Under the pieces are notes generated by a model. The model saw only the letters and a list, made by a program, of their open reading frames with translations. It was not told the origin of the DNA and searched no databases. Positions 41,668 through 49,957 of a DNA stretch of 64,000 nucleotides are shown piece after piece. Where the stretch lies: the NCBI GenBank assembly GCA_913061235.1, contig CAJXTB010000024.1:1-64000 (forward strand), in the 5' to 3' direction. Source of the DNA: an uncultured Pseudomonadota bacterium (GTDB lineage: Bacteria > Myxococcota_A > UBA796 > GCA-2862545). Within the stretch, counting starts at the first letter, position 1. Each line of letters opens with the position of its first letter. The translations under genes were made by a program, and so were the position numbers.

Positions 41668-43611
41668 CTAGGCGAGCTCCGACCGGTTGGCGAATGCGTC
41701 CAGGGCTTCGGGATTGGCCAGGGCATCCCGGTTCGGTACGTCTTGGCCTTGCACAACTCGGGTCACGGCGACCTCGACCTTCTTGCCGGACAAGGTCCGG
41801 GGGATGGCGGGTACGTCTAGGATGACGGCTGGAACATGACGCGGCGTGGTGTTCGCGCGAATCTGACGCTTGATCTTGGTGACCAGCTCCGCGGTCAGCG
41901 ACACGCCCTCACGCAGGACCACGAATAGCACCACGCGGACGTCATCTTGGTAGGGCTGGCCCACGACAATGCAGTCGAGCACCTCGTCCATCGCTTCCAC
42001 TTGGCGGTCAATCTCGGCGGTTCCGATTCGCACGCCACCGGGATTGAGCGTGGCATCGGAGCGGCCATAGACAATGACGCCACCCCGCTCCGTGACCTCG
42101 ATGTAGTCGCCGTGACGCCAGATGCCGGGAAAGTGGTCGAAGTATGCTCGCCGGTAGCGCTCGCCGTCGGCGTCGTCCCAGAAGCAGACGGGCATGGAGG
42201 GGAAGGGCTTGACGCAGACCAGCTCGCCCTTCTGGCCAACAACAGGTGCCCCGGTCTCGTCCCACGCTTCCACGGCCATGCCGAGTCCACGCTTCTGGAT
42301 TTCGCCGGCGTAGACCGGGTCCCAAGGGCTTCCAAGCATGAAGCACGAGACAATGTCGGTGCCGCCGGAGATAGAGGCGAGCTGAATGTCGTGTGAGACG
42401 TGAGTGTAGACCCACTCAAAGTTCTCAACGGACAGCGGAGCTCCGGTCGACAACACCGTTCGTAGAGCGGACAGGTCGAACTCGGTCCGTGGGTCAATGC
42501 CTGCGTTCTCGACGCTGGAGAGGAACTTGGGGCTTGTGCCGAAAGCGGTGACGCCTTCAGTCTCGGCCATTTGCCACAGGGTGCGGAGGTCTGGGAAGCC
42601 GGGGCTGCCGTCGTACAGCACGACTGAACAGCCGACGGACAAGCCACTGACGAGCCAGTTCCACATCATCCAGCCACAGGTGGTGAAGTAGAACAGGACG
42701 TCGTCTCGACCGAGGTCGGACTGTAGGACCAGCTCTTTGGCGTGCTGCAGAAGCGTGCCGCCGGCGCCATGTACAATGCACTTGGGGACGCCAGTGGTTC
42801 CAGAGCTGTACAAGATGTACAGCGGATGGTCGAAGGGCAGAGCCTCGAAGGTGAGCTCTGGGGCGTCTGCCTTGAGTGCTTGGGGCCAGAGTACGGCACC
42901 ACGTAGGGTCGAAACATCCGGCGTTGGGTCAACGACGGGTACTACGATGATGTGCTCAATGGCGGTGATTGCGCTCGCGACCTCGTGAACACGGGCCAGT
43001 GTATTGAAGGTCTTTCCGCCGTAGCGAACACCATCTGGAGCGACCAGAACCTTGGGGGCAATTTGACCGAACCGGTCCATCACACCATTGAAGCCGAAGT
43101 CGGGGCTGCATGATGAGTAGATGGCACCCACGCTCGTAGCGGCGAGCATAGTGATGACGGCCTCGACACGATTGGGCATGAGGGCAGCGACGCGGTCGCC
43201 TTTGCCCACTCCCCACTCACGAAAGCGTCCCGCGAGCTCACGGACGTGGTCAGCGAGCTGGGCGTAGGTCCAAGACTGACGCTCACCGGCCTCGTTGACT
43301 TGAACGATGGCAGGCCGGTCGTCGCGAAAGCGCAACAGATTCTCGGCAAAGTTCAACCGGGCGCCTGGGAACCACTCGGCTCCTGGCATGGTTGTTGAAC
43401 CGAGAACGGCGGTCGCAGGTTCGCTGGCAAGTACACCCGTGAAGTCCCACACCGCGCTCCAGAAGCGCTCGGGATGGTCCACGGACCATTGGTGCAGATC
43501 GTTGTACTCAGAAACGGAAACACCCTCCGACTGCTCGAGATGCTTCGCGAACCGGGTGAGGTTCGACGCTGCAATTCGAGCAGGGGAGGGTGTCCAGAGG
43601 GGAGCGCTCAT
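41668..43611 (-). CDS. Acetoacetyl-CoA synthetase
   Basis: A 647-aa acyl-CoA ligase activating acetoacetate. Adenylation motifs: YILYSSGTTGVPKCIVHG, the A5/A8 region GRSDATLNPGGVRIGTAEI and the C-terminal lysine loop IPRTLSGKKVEVAV. The N-terminal linker (ARIAASNLTRFAKHLEQSEG) and ERFWSAVWDFTGV are typical of the acetoacetyl-CoA rather than acetyl-CoA branch. Start ATG 43611 (MSAPLW); 43629 would add six residues. It could feed ketone bodies into polyhydroxybutyrate or lipid metabolism. Confidence 0.88.
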   Translation of the reverse strand: MSAPLWTPSPARIAASNLTRFAKHLEQSEGVSVSEYNDLHQWSVDHPERFWSAVWDFTGVLASEPATAVLGSTTMPGAEWFPGARLNFAENLLRFRDDRPAIVQVNEAGERQSWTYAQLADHVRELAGRFREWGVGKGDRVAALMPNRVEAVITMLAATSVGAIYSSCSPDFGFNGVMDRFGQIAPKVLVAPDGVRYGGKTFNTLARVHEVASAITAIEHIIVVPVVDPTPDVSTLRGAVLWPQALKADAPELTFEALPFDHPLYILYSSGTTGVPKCIVHGAGGTLLQHAKELVLQSDLGRDDVLFYFTTCGWMMWNWLVSGLSVGCSVVLYDGSPGFPDLRTLWQMAETEGVTAFGTSPKFLSSVENAGIDPRTEFDLSALRTVLSTGAPLSVENFEWVYTHVSHDIQLASISGGTDIVSCFMLGSPWDPVYAGEIQKRGLGMAVEAWDETGAPVVGQKGELVCVKPFPSMPVCFWDDADGERYRRAYFDHFPGIWRHGDYIEVTERGGVIVYGRSDATLNPGGVRIGTAEIDRQVEAMDEVLDCIVVGQPYQDDVRVVLFVVLREGVSLTAELVTKIKRQIRANTTPRHVPAVILDVPAIPRTLSGKKVEVAVTRVVQGQDVPNRDALANPEALDAFANRSELA

Positions 43612-43633
43612 AGTGGGAGCGTCCTCCATGTGA

Positions 43634-44287
43634 CTACTTCTTCACCGCGTTGCGGACGACGACGATTCCGCCGTTCGGACCAGGAACGCCACCGCGAAGG
43701 AACACGAGGTTCCGCTCTGCGTCGACCTTCACGATCTCGAGGTTCTGGATGGTCTTGCGGTAGCCACCCATGCGGCCAGGCATCTTCTTGCCCTTGAACA
43801 CGCGACCTGGGGTCAAGCGAGTACCGATGGAGCCACCATGACGGAAGAACTCGTGCGAACCATGCGTAGCGATGAAGCCAGCAAAGTTGTACTTCTTCAT
43901 GACGCCGGCGAAGCCCTTGCCCTTTGAAGTACCAATGGCGTCAGCGTAGCCGCCAACTGCGAATGCGTCTTCGACACCGAGAATTTGGCCAGGCTCGAAG
44001 CTGCTGGCCTTGTCTGCGGACAAACGGACTTCGCGGACGTGGCGGATGCCACTGGCGTTGGCCTTGGCGAAGTGACCGCGGAGAGCCTTGGTCTGGCGGC
44101 GTTCCTTCTGGATGCCGAAACCGAGCTGGATTGCGTTGTAGCGGTCGTTGCCTTCACCGGACTTGACCTGGAGGACCGTGTTGGGTCCGACTTGAACAAC
44201 CGTCACAGCGAGGGCGGCGCCATCGTCTGCAAAGATTTGGGTCATTCCGATTTTGCGGCCGATTAGGCCCATGCTTTCGTTTGCCAT
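43634..44287 (-). CDS. rplC: 50S ribosomal protein L3 (isolated gene)
   Basis: A 217-aa L3. GLIGRKIGMTQIFADDG at the N-terminus and GTSKGKGFAGVMKKYNFAGF, ATHGSHEFFRHGGSIGTRLT and PGRVFKGKKMPGRMGG identify it. In most bacteria rplC sits in the S10 operon between rpsJ and rplD; here neither neighbour is a ribosomal gene. Start ATG 44287 fits (MANESMGLIG). Either the gene has moved or this is a second copy. Confidence 0.92.
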   Translation of the reverse strand: MANESMGLIGRKIGMTQIFADDGAALAVTVVQVGPNTVLQVKSGEGNDRYNAIQLGFGIQKERRQTKALRGHFAKANASGIRHVREVRLSADKASSFEPGQILGVEDAFAVGGYADAIGTSKGKGFAGVMKKYNFAGFIATHGSHEFFRHGGSIGTRLTPGRVFKGKKMPGRMGGYRKTIQNLEIVKVDAERNLVFLRGGVPGPNGGIVVVRNAVKK

Positions 44288-44424
44288 TATGAATCCTCGC
44301 ATAGGACGACTCGATGGCCGTCATACGGGTGAAGCGGAAAGTTCCGCGTGCCAAGTGAGCTTGGCGAGCCCGCGCGTGTAACGAGTTTGGCAGTCTTCGC
44401 CAAACGGTCGCTACACGACGCTGA

Positions 44425-45135
44425 CTAGAAGGTGTACTTGAGGTACCCGGAGGCACTCATGCCGAGGTCGAAACCTAGGGCGTAGGACACGTCTACATCT
44501 GCACCCATGGAGAAGTGGGAGAGCTTGGTGTAGTACTCGAAGGTCGGGCCTGCGAACGCGATGGGGTGCGGGTTGCGGTGCACCGTGGTCGTCGTTCCCC
44601 AGTTGGCTTCCACTTCCGTGGCGAAAGCGTTCGACTCAATGAGCAGTGGGCTCAGCATGATGCCAGCACCACCGCGGATACCAATACCGATGCGTCGGCT
44701 TGGGTAGATGCTGTACTCGGCGTTGGCGGCCAGCAGGAAGGTCCGGGTGTCACCCTGGATGTTCTGCGACGGCGAACGGCCGAGAACAATCTGGTCTTCC
44801 CAGCGCTCACCGTTGTGAACGCCCTGAGTGAACTGGACTTCCCATGCAGCACTGTTCTTCTCGTTGTCGAGGAAGTCAGAACCAACGGCGAAGCCGAGTA
44901 GGGTGCCTGCGGAGAGCGTTGAGCTGTAGTTGCCCAAGTAGAACGTGCTGCCAATGTTCGACTTGAGGTAGTAGCCGCGTTCGATCTCACGAATGACTTC
45001 TCCCTCTAGGGAGTCCCGACGGCTGCTGCGGTCGCGTGCATTCGGGTCAGCATCGAGATCCGTCACGTCATCCTGTGCCACAGCGTCAGAGACGATGACA
45101 GAGGACAGGGCGAGGAGAATGGCGAGGGTCTTCAT
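44425..45135 (-). CDS. Outer-membrane beta-barrel protein of the motility block
   Basis: A 236-aa exported protein with signal MKTLAILLALSSVIVSDAVAQ. The body alternates strands (YLKSNIGSTFYLGNYSST, AAWEVQFTQGVHNGE, TFLLAANAEYSIYP, GADVDVSYALGFDLG) and ends GYLKYTF with terminal Phe, as in outer-membrane barrels. GGAG precedes ATG 45135. It is the last gene of the Glt-like run and may be the barrel partner of the small lipoprotein next door. Resembles barrels of myxobacterial gliding loci in layout; exact homologue not identified. Confidence 0.65.
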   Translation of the reverse strand: MKTLAILLALSSVIVSDAVAQDDVTDLDADPNARDRSSRRDSLEGEVIREIERGYYLKSNIGSTFYLGNYSSTLSAGTLLGFAVGSDFLDNEKNSAAWEVQFTQGVHNGERWEDQIVLGRSPSQNIQGDTRTFLLAANAEYSIYPSRRIGIGIRGGAGIMLSPLLIESNAFATEVEANWGTTTTVHRNPHPIAFAGPTFEYYTKLSHFSMGADVDVSYALGFDLGMSASGYLKYTF

Positions 45136-45248
45136 CGGGAGGCTCCAGGGCTCATACCGCGAGGGCGGGAACTAGCACTTGTCACCAGTTGCTGCCAGCC
45201 TTCGAAATCGTGTGTTGACAGGGTGTGGACGTGCTCGGTTTGTGGCTG

Positions 45249-45698
45249 TCACCACGGATAGGTGACGATCGTCCGGCCACCAGCGGCTGGTGGGGGGAAC
45301 TCTATGTCCGTGAAACAGGGCAGCAGGTCCGTCATAGTGCCGTCTTGATGCGGGATTGATGCATTTAAGACCGTGCCCATTGGACCGATCGTGTACGAGA
45401 TGGGCCCGGTAGCAGCCGTGTGGCTGCGAAGCTCTAGCTGTTCGGTCAGACAGGAACCCAGCTCCTGTTGGTGTGCACGAATGGTCTGTGCGATGGCATC
45501 TGGCGACGGCTCGATCGGTCGAGTGCGACCTTGCCAGCGCTCACCAGGAGCCGTCGGTGTCACAGGCGCCGCAGTGCTGGGGGGAGCCCCCACACTGTGA
45601 TCAGCGCTGTGGGATACCTTGGCTCGGCTTGTACACCCCAAACACAAAGCGGCCAGCAGAATGACTGCTGACCGCTTTCGTAGTGTGGCCGTGACCAA
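45249..45698 (-). CDS. Lipoprotein with minimal AgmX/PglI-like C-terminal domain
   Basis: About 149 aa from a TTG at 45698 (no ATG or GTG begins the signal). Lipobox: RSAVILLAALCLGC. Residues about 75-149 (AIAQTIRAHQQELGSCLTEQ ... SYTIGPMGTVLNASI ... TIVTYPW) follow the order of the C-terminal domain of the two larger GltG-like proteins, whose ends are SYPFLFSPG, but shorter and diverged. It may be a third member of the set that acts at the outer membrane. Start is uncertain. Confidence 0.55.
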   Translation of the reverse strand: MVTATLRKRSAVILLAALCLGCTSRAKVSHSADHSVGAPPSTAAPVTPTAPGERWQGRTRPIEPSPDAIAQTIRAHQQELGSCLTEQLELRSHTAATGPISYTIGPMGTVLNASIPHQDGTMTDLLPCFTDIEFPPPAAGGRTIVTYPW

Positions 45699-45705
45699 GC
45701 GCCTA

Positions 45706-47655
45706 TCAGCCGGGGCTGAACAGGAATGGGTAGGAAACGATGACGACACCGCCTCCACGTGGCTCTGGGAACTGCATGCGCATGAAGCGACCGGTGATGC
45801 AGCCTTCGACCGCACCGTTGCCCATGGTGGATTCCTTGACGGAAGCCTGGGACACCGAGCCGTCACCAGCGATGGTGAAGCGGATGACGACCTTACCGGC
45901 AAGGCTTGGGTCGCGGGTCAGTTCGCGCTGGTAGCAGTAGCGAATCTGGTTCATGTGCCGCTTGATGACTTCGTCAATGAGCGAACGGTCCAGAGCACCG
46001 AGGATGATGGGGTCACCACCGAAGGTACCGATAGCGCCTTCGCCACGCTCACCGAGGTTTCCACCACCGGAGCCGTAGCCAGAAGCACCTGAGCCTGCGC
46101 CCTTGGTGCCGAGACCGCCGAGGCCTTCAGCGTTGCCGCCGCCACCGAGTCCCGAACCACGGGAGCCGAGGCCACCGGAGCCGAACTGACTTCCCTTGGC
46201 GCCGATGAGGCCACCAATTCCGCCAGTCATGTTGGCGTTGAGGCCGGGAGCACCGAAGCCTGCCATGCCCGGGTCGCTGGAGAGAGCACCGAGGATACCG
46301 GCGTTCTCTGCAACTTCACGGTCCATTTCTTGCTGCTGCGTCTCGACCTTGTTGCCCTTGGCCTGTTCGACCTTGGACTCTTTCTTGCCGGTCTTGCCTT
46401 CTTCCTTCTTGGCCTTCTCGCCTTCACCAGCATCCGGGTTGTTGTCCGGGCGCTTGTTCTCCGGCTTCTCTTCGGGGGGTTGCTCCAAGAGCAGCTCCGC
46501 GAAGCGGTCGGGCGGCTCGCTGGCCGTGGTGTAGATGCCTTCGGGTAGGAGCGAGACGTACAGAACGAATGCGCCGCCGAGGAATGCCATGAAGGAGAGC
46601 AGTGCAACGAAGAGGTAGTCGACTTCAGAGCCGCGTTCGGTGCGACGAGCACCGTTTACGGTGTGTGCGAAGAAGGTGATGCCTTCGACGTCGACGACGA
46701 GGCGACGGTTCTCATCCATTGGGATGACCATCACGTCGCCTTCGATCTTGGCCTCTCCGCTTGCAACGAGCGAAGCGATGGGCTTGCGGGTCTCGCCAAT
46801 GTCGACGAATCCACCCCAGTCCTTACCAATACGAGCGACGTACTTGTCGCCTTCCCAGACGAAGAGCTTGTGGCTGTTGCCATCCGGTAGGCGCTCTTCC
46901 GGTGCGTAGAAGTCTTGGCGCCACTCGGTCTCAATGTCCGAGAGGAACGGGGGGGCGTAGCGGGCGAGGAAGCGAAGCGGGCCAGGGACCCAGCCCATGT
47001 CCACACCGAGCACGTTCCAGCGGTAGCCCATGTTCGGTCCCACAGTCACAGGGTCGCCACCAAGGGCGTAGTGACGGGTGTCGAGAAGGGTGTCGCTCCA
47101 GATTTGGTTGACTTCCAGAACCTTCGGGCGGTTCTTCTCAGTCGGGTGCGGCGGGCGTGTGTTCTGCTTGAGAATCACGTCCAACACGGCTTCACGGCTC
47201 TCGAACCCAGAGGCGGGCGCGGCGGTCGCAGTGAATGGATTCGGCGTACCCGCAGTGACCTCTTCGTGGTCAGCGTCTTCTGGGAAGTCGCCTTCGACAC
47301 CAACGACAGTCGCAACATCATCCGCGAACGGATCCGCGTTGTCGCCGAAGCGAACCACAATGCGAAGGTCACCAATCTGAACCGCGTCACCTGTAGACAG
47401 GGCGGTGTTCGACTGGATGGCCGTGCCGTTGACCTTGGTACCACCTGGGATGCCAAGGTCTAGCAGGTGCACGGCACCGTCGTCACTGCGGTTGATAACC
47501 ATGTGCAGTGGACCGATGCCTTCACCAGCAACGGTGAGCAGGGCGTCGTCGCCGGAGCCAATGGTGATGCTCTCTTCCGAGCGGTCCACCGATGAGATCA
47601 GATCGCTTCCGCGGTAGATCTCAAAGGTAAGGGGCGTTGTGTTGGAACCGGCCAT
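45706..47655 (-). CDS. gltG: GltG/PglI-like gliding-motility protein with FHA domain
   Basis: A 649-aa inner-membrane protein. Residues about 8-102 are an FHA domain (ITIGSGDDALLTVAGEGIGP ... GGTKVNGTAIQ), which binds phosphothreonine; 175-335 is a second soluble domain shared with the protein at 48419; 346-369 is a transmembrane helix (VDYLFVALLSFMAFLGGAFV); then a Glu/Lys linker and Gly-rich stretch, and about 555-649 the TonB-like AgmX/PglI C-terminal domain (IRYCYQRELTRDPSLAGKVV ... FLFSPG). In Myxococcus GltG spans the periplasm and passes motor force to the outer-membrane complex. GGAGG before ATG 47655. Family call is strong; function by homology. Confidence 0.82.
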   Translation of the reverse strand: MAGSNTTPLTFEIYRGSDLISSVDRSEESITIGSGDDALLTVAGEGIGPLHMVINRSDDGAVHLLDLGIPGGTKVNGTAIQSNTALSTGDAVQIGDLRIVVRFGDNADPFADDVATVVGVEGDFPEDADHEEVTAGTPNPFTATAAPASGFESREAVLDVILKQNTRPPHPTEKNRPKVLEVNQIWSDTLLDTRHYALGGDPVTVGPNMGYRWNVLGVDMGWVPGPLRFLARYAPPFLSDIETEWRQDFYAPEERLPDGNSHKLFVWEGDKYVARIGKDWGGFVDIGETRKPIASLVASGEAKIEGDVMVIPMDENRRLVVDVEGITFFAHTVNGARRTERGSEVDYLFVALLSFMAFLGGAFVLYVSLLPEGIYTTASEPPDRFAELLLEQPPEEKPENKRPDNNPDAGEGEKAKKEEGKTGKKESKVEQAKGNKVETQQQEMDREVAENAGILGALSSDPGMAGFGAPGLNANMTGGIGGLIGAKGSQFGSGGLGSRGSGLGGGGNAEGLGGLGTKGAGSGASGYGSGGGNLGERGEGAIGTFGGDPIILGALDRSLIDEVIKRHMNQIRYCYQRELTRDPSLAGKVVIRFTIAGDGSVSQASVKESTMGNGAVEGCITGRFMRMQFPEPRGGGVVIVSYPFLFSPG

Positions 47656-47697
47656 CGAGGGGCCTCCAATTCGGCAGCAGAAGGGTGCGGAGGGCGA

Positions 47698-47946
47698 CTA
47701 CTTGACGTCGTCGATCGACTCACGCATCTCGTTGTTGAACTCGGTACGCAGTGTGATGAGCGGGTTGAAGCTTGCGCGGCGTCGCTCCAGAAGGAGCTGG
47801 CCTTGCGGCTTGACAAGCTCACCAGAGACGTCCACTTCTTCGAAGTCGATCTCGGTGCGTTCTTGGTAGATGACGTCTTGGTCGTCCTGCGCGAAGGCGG
47901 GAGCGGCGAGGACGGTGGCAGCGATGAAGCCGATGACAATGCGCAT
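47698..47946 (-). CDS. Small exported protein s1 of the Glt block (82 aa)
   Basis: A signal peptide (MRIVIGFIAATVLAAPAFAQ) and a 60-residue domain (IYQERTEIDFEEVDVSGELV ... RRRASFNPLITLRTEFN). It is clearly related to the next small protein: both share TE(I/V)DFE-VDV, a central Q-E-R and an F-PL-LR core. AGGAGA precedes ATG 47946. Periplasmic; function unknown, presumably part of the same complex. Confidence 0.7.
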   Translation of the reverse strand: MRIVIGFIAATVLAAPAFAQDDQDVIYQERTEIDFEEVDVSGELVKPQGQLLLERRRASFNPLITLRTEFNNEMRESIDDVK

Positions 47947-48091
47947 TGTGTCTCCTGGGTCTGGACGTCTCCAGACGAGGTGCGGACCGACGAGGGTCTG
48001 GCCGCCGATACTTTGTTTGTTTTAGGGCGTTCGACAAGCATGAACGGGTCAGGTTGTCGTCAACCACTTGTCGACAGGCGTCTCAATCCTT

Positions 48092-48334
48092 CTAAAGTGT
48101 AGAGAGACTCGCTCGCATCTCTGGCCCAAAGTGACCGCGCAAGCGTACAAGTGGGGTGAAGCGAGCGCCGGCACGCTCCTGAACGACGACCATCGACGGG
48201 CGCTGCAAAGTCGCGTTGACATCTACCGCTTCGAAGTCGACCTCGGTGATGTCCGGGATCACGATGTTGGGACCGTCTTCTGCGAAAGCGGGTACGGCGA
48301 CAAGCAGGCCAAGGGATAGGAACAAGGTACGCAT
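48092..48334 (-). CDS. Small exported protein s2 of the Glt block (80 aa)
   Basis: A signal peptide (MRTLFLSLGLLVAVPAFAE) and a short domain (IPDITEVDFEAVDVNATLQR ... RAGARFTPLVRLRGHFG) paralogous to s1 at 47698. GGAGTG precedes ATG 48334; the frame upstream to 48370 is not needed. The two small proteins lie between the two GltG-like genes, so each large protein may pair with one of them. Confidence 0.7.
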   Translation of the reverse strand: MRTLFLSLGLLVAVPAFAEDGPNIVIPDITEVDFEAVDVNATLQRPSMVVVQERAGARFTPLVRLRGHFGPEMRASLSTL

Positions 48335-48418
48335 GGAACACTCCTGGTTTGGGTTGTACTGAGCAGACACGCCCGGGACCCAACGGTTCCCGAGCGTGAC
48401 GCCTCGCGATAAGAAAGT

Positions 48419-49822
48419 TCAGCCTGGAGAGAACAGGAAAGGGTAGCTGACCACAGCCATGCCACCGAGCTCCGGAAACTGCATGCGCATGAAGCGGCCG
48501 TTGATGCACGACTCCACAGACGAGTTGTTCACGCTGGACTCTTTGGTAGCGGCTCGTGAGACGCTGCCGTCCGTGGCGATTGTGAAGCCAACGACCACCT
48601 TTCCACCCAATCCTGGTGTGCGCTGCAGTTCTCGCTGGTAGCAGTAGCGAATCGCTTGCATGTTCCGCAAGACGACTTCTTGGATGAGCGAGCGGTCGAT
48701 GTGTGGCCCGCCGATCACCAATGGGTCTTCGAATCTGGCGATTCCGCCTTCTTCCTTGCTCGGGCAGTCGGCACAGCCACCATCACCGTCGCCGAATGGG
48801 TTTCCACCCGGGCCGTTGCCACGTGGACCCCAACCGCCAAGTCCTTCGACCTGGCCGCCGCCGCCTGGGCCGCGTCCGAAACGACCGAGGCCGGTACCGC
48901 GCTGAACACCCTTAGGCCCTGTCAATGAACCGATGCTATCTGCCAATCCACCCGAGAGAACTCCTTCACCAAGCGAGTCCATACCGGCGGCGGACCAAGC
49001 GCCAAAGATGCCAGCGTTGTCGACAGCGGCTTCATCCTCGCTCTGGGAGTTTCCGGTCTCTGCGGCTTCCAGCAGGGCGTCGTCTTCACCGGTCTTACCT
49101 TCGTCTTCTGCCGCTGCCTCTCCGCTCTCCGCAGCGGCTTCCTCCTCTGCCTCAACAACAGGCTCGGGCTCCTCCGGCAGGGTGAGCTGCACCATGTGTT
49201 CGCTGACGCGCTCCATGGCGGCTGTGGCGTGAAGGTGGCTCGGTGGCGGGGCGGTCCACAAGAGCAGAGCGATGATGGCGGCGGCAAATCCTGCGACGCT
49301 CATTGCGCCTACAAAGGCGTAATCGACCTCATCTGTAGGACGCGACACCAGACCTCTGGGCGCGTCGGTCAAGCGTGCTTCGACACGAATGGCAGCGTGA
49401 CTGAGGGTAAGGACTTCGCCGTCGTGCAGGGAGCAGACTCGGTCGCCATCGACCGTCTTGGCTTCGAGGGCGGAAGGGTTGCCGTCTTGGCTACGCTTGG
49501 CGGTCCACTCGGGAAGCATTCGTGCAGTGATGTCGTCTTTGTCCCACTCGAACAGGGTGTGTGGGACGTCGGAGTCGGGGCTCATCAGGGAGCAGTCCAC
49601 TCCAGTGGGCTCTACAGTCGAGAGCAGCGGGGGAGCGAACCGCAACAGTTGCTGCCAGCCACCGGACACAGTGGCGAGCGGAACACCCAGAATGCTCCAT
49701 GTGGACGTGGCGCGAGCAGCCGTTGCTACTGGCCCGTCTTCTTTGAGGTGGTGTTGCGTGTCGAGGAGCAGGTCGCCCCAGTACCAACGCAGTTCCAATG
49801 CCTTAGGTGTGTTCGCTGTCAT
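48419..49822 (-). CDS. GltG/GltJ-like protein without FHA domain
   Basis: A 467-aa inner-membrane protein related to the FHA-containing one at 45706. It lacks the FHA domain and begins with the second domain (LRWYWGDLLLDTQHHLKEDG ... LLRFAPPLLSTVEP). A membrane helix follows (VDYAFVGAMSVAGFAAAIIALLL, residues about 164-187), then an acidic linker, a Gly-rich segment with CADCP, and the AgmX/PglI C-terminal domain (IRYCYQRELQRTPGLGGKVV ... FLFSPG). Probably a second force-transmitting or structural rod. GGAGG before ATG 49822. A strong terminator separates it from the upstream gene, so it has its own promoter. Confidence 0.8.
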   Translation of the reverse strand: MTANTPKALELRWYWGDLLLDTQHHLKEDGPVATAARATSTWSILGVPLATVSGGWQQLLRFAPPLLSTVEPTGVDCSLMSPDSDVPHTLFEWDKDDITARMLPEWTAKRSQDGNPSALEAKTVDGDRVCSLHDGEVLTLSHAAIRVEARLTDAPRGLVSRPTDEVDYAFVGAMSVAGFAAAIIALLLWTAPPPSHLHATAAMERVSEHMVQLTLPEEPEPVVEAEEEAAAESGEAAAEDEGKTGEDDALLEAAETGNSQSEDEAAVDNAGIFGAWSAAGMDSLGEGVLSGGLADSIGSLTGPKGVQRGTGLGRFGRGPGGGGQVEGLGGWGPRGNGPGGNPFGDGDGGCADCPSKEEGGIARFEDPLVIGGPHIDRSLIQEVVLRNMQAIRYCYQRELQRTPGLGGKVVVGFTIATDGSVSRAATKESSVNNSSVESCINGRFMRMQFPELGGMAVVSYPFLFSPG

Positions 49823-49903
49823 CCGAGCCTCCTGTGTGGTGTACAGGGTCAGACTGGACTCGGGCAGGTAGGGTCCACGAACTTCGTCAAGCGACGGTCA
49901 ACG

Positions 49904-49936
49904 AAAAAGCGCGCGGCATCCTAGGATACCGCGCGC
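49904..49936 (-). terminator. Rho-independent terminator after the GltE-like gene
   Basis: On the minus strand an 8-bp GC stem (GCGCGCGG with CCGCGCGC, bases 49909-49916 and 49929-49936) with an extended ATCC/GGAT top is followed by five T (49904-49908 on the plus strand are A). It lies 22 bp beyond the stop of the gene ending at 49958. Confidence 0.88.
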
Positions 49937-49957
49937 CCTTGTCTGGAATATGTCAAC

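Noticed and set aside
44350-44365. GCCAAG/CTTGGC hairpin upstream of rplC as a terminator
   Set aside because: A 6-bp stem without a T-run; too weak to call.
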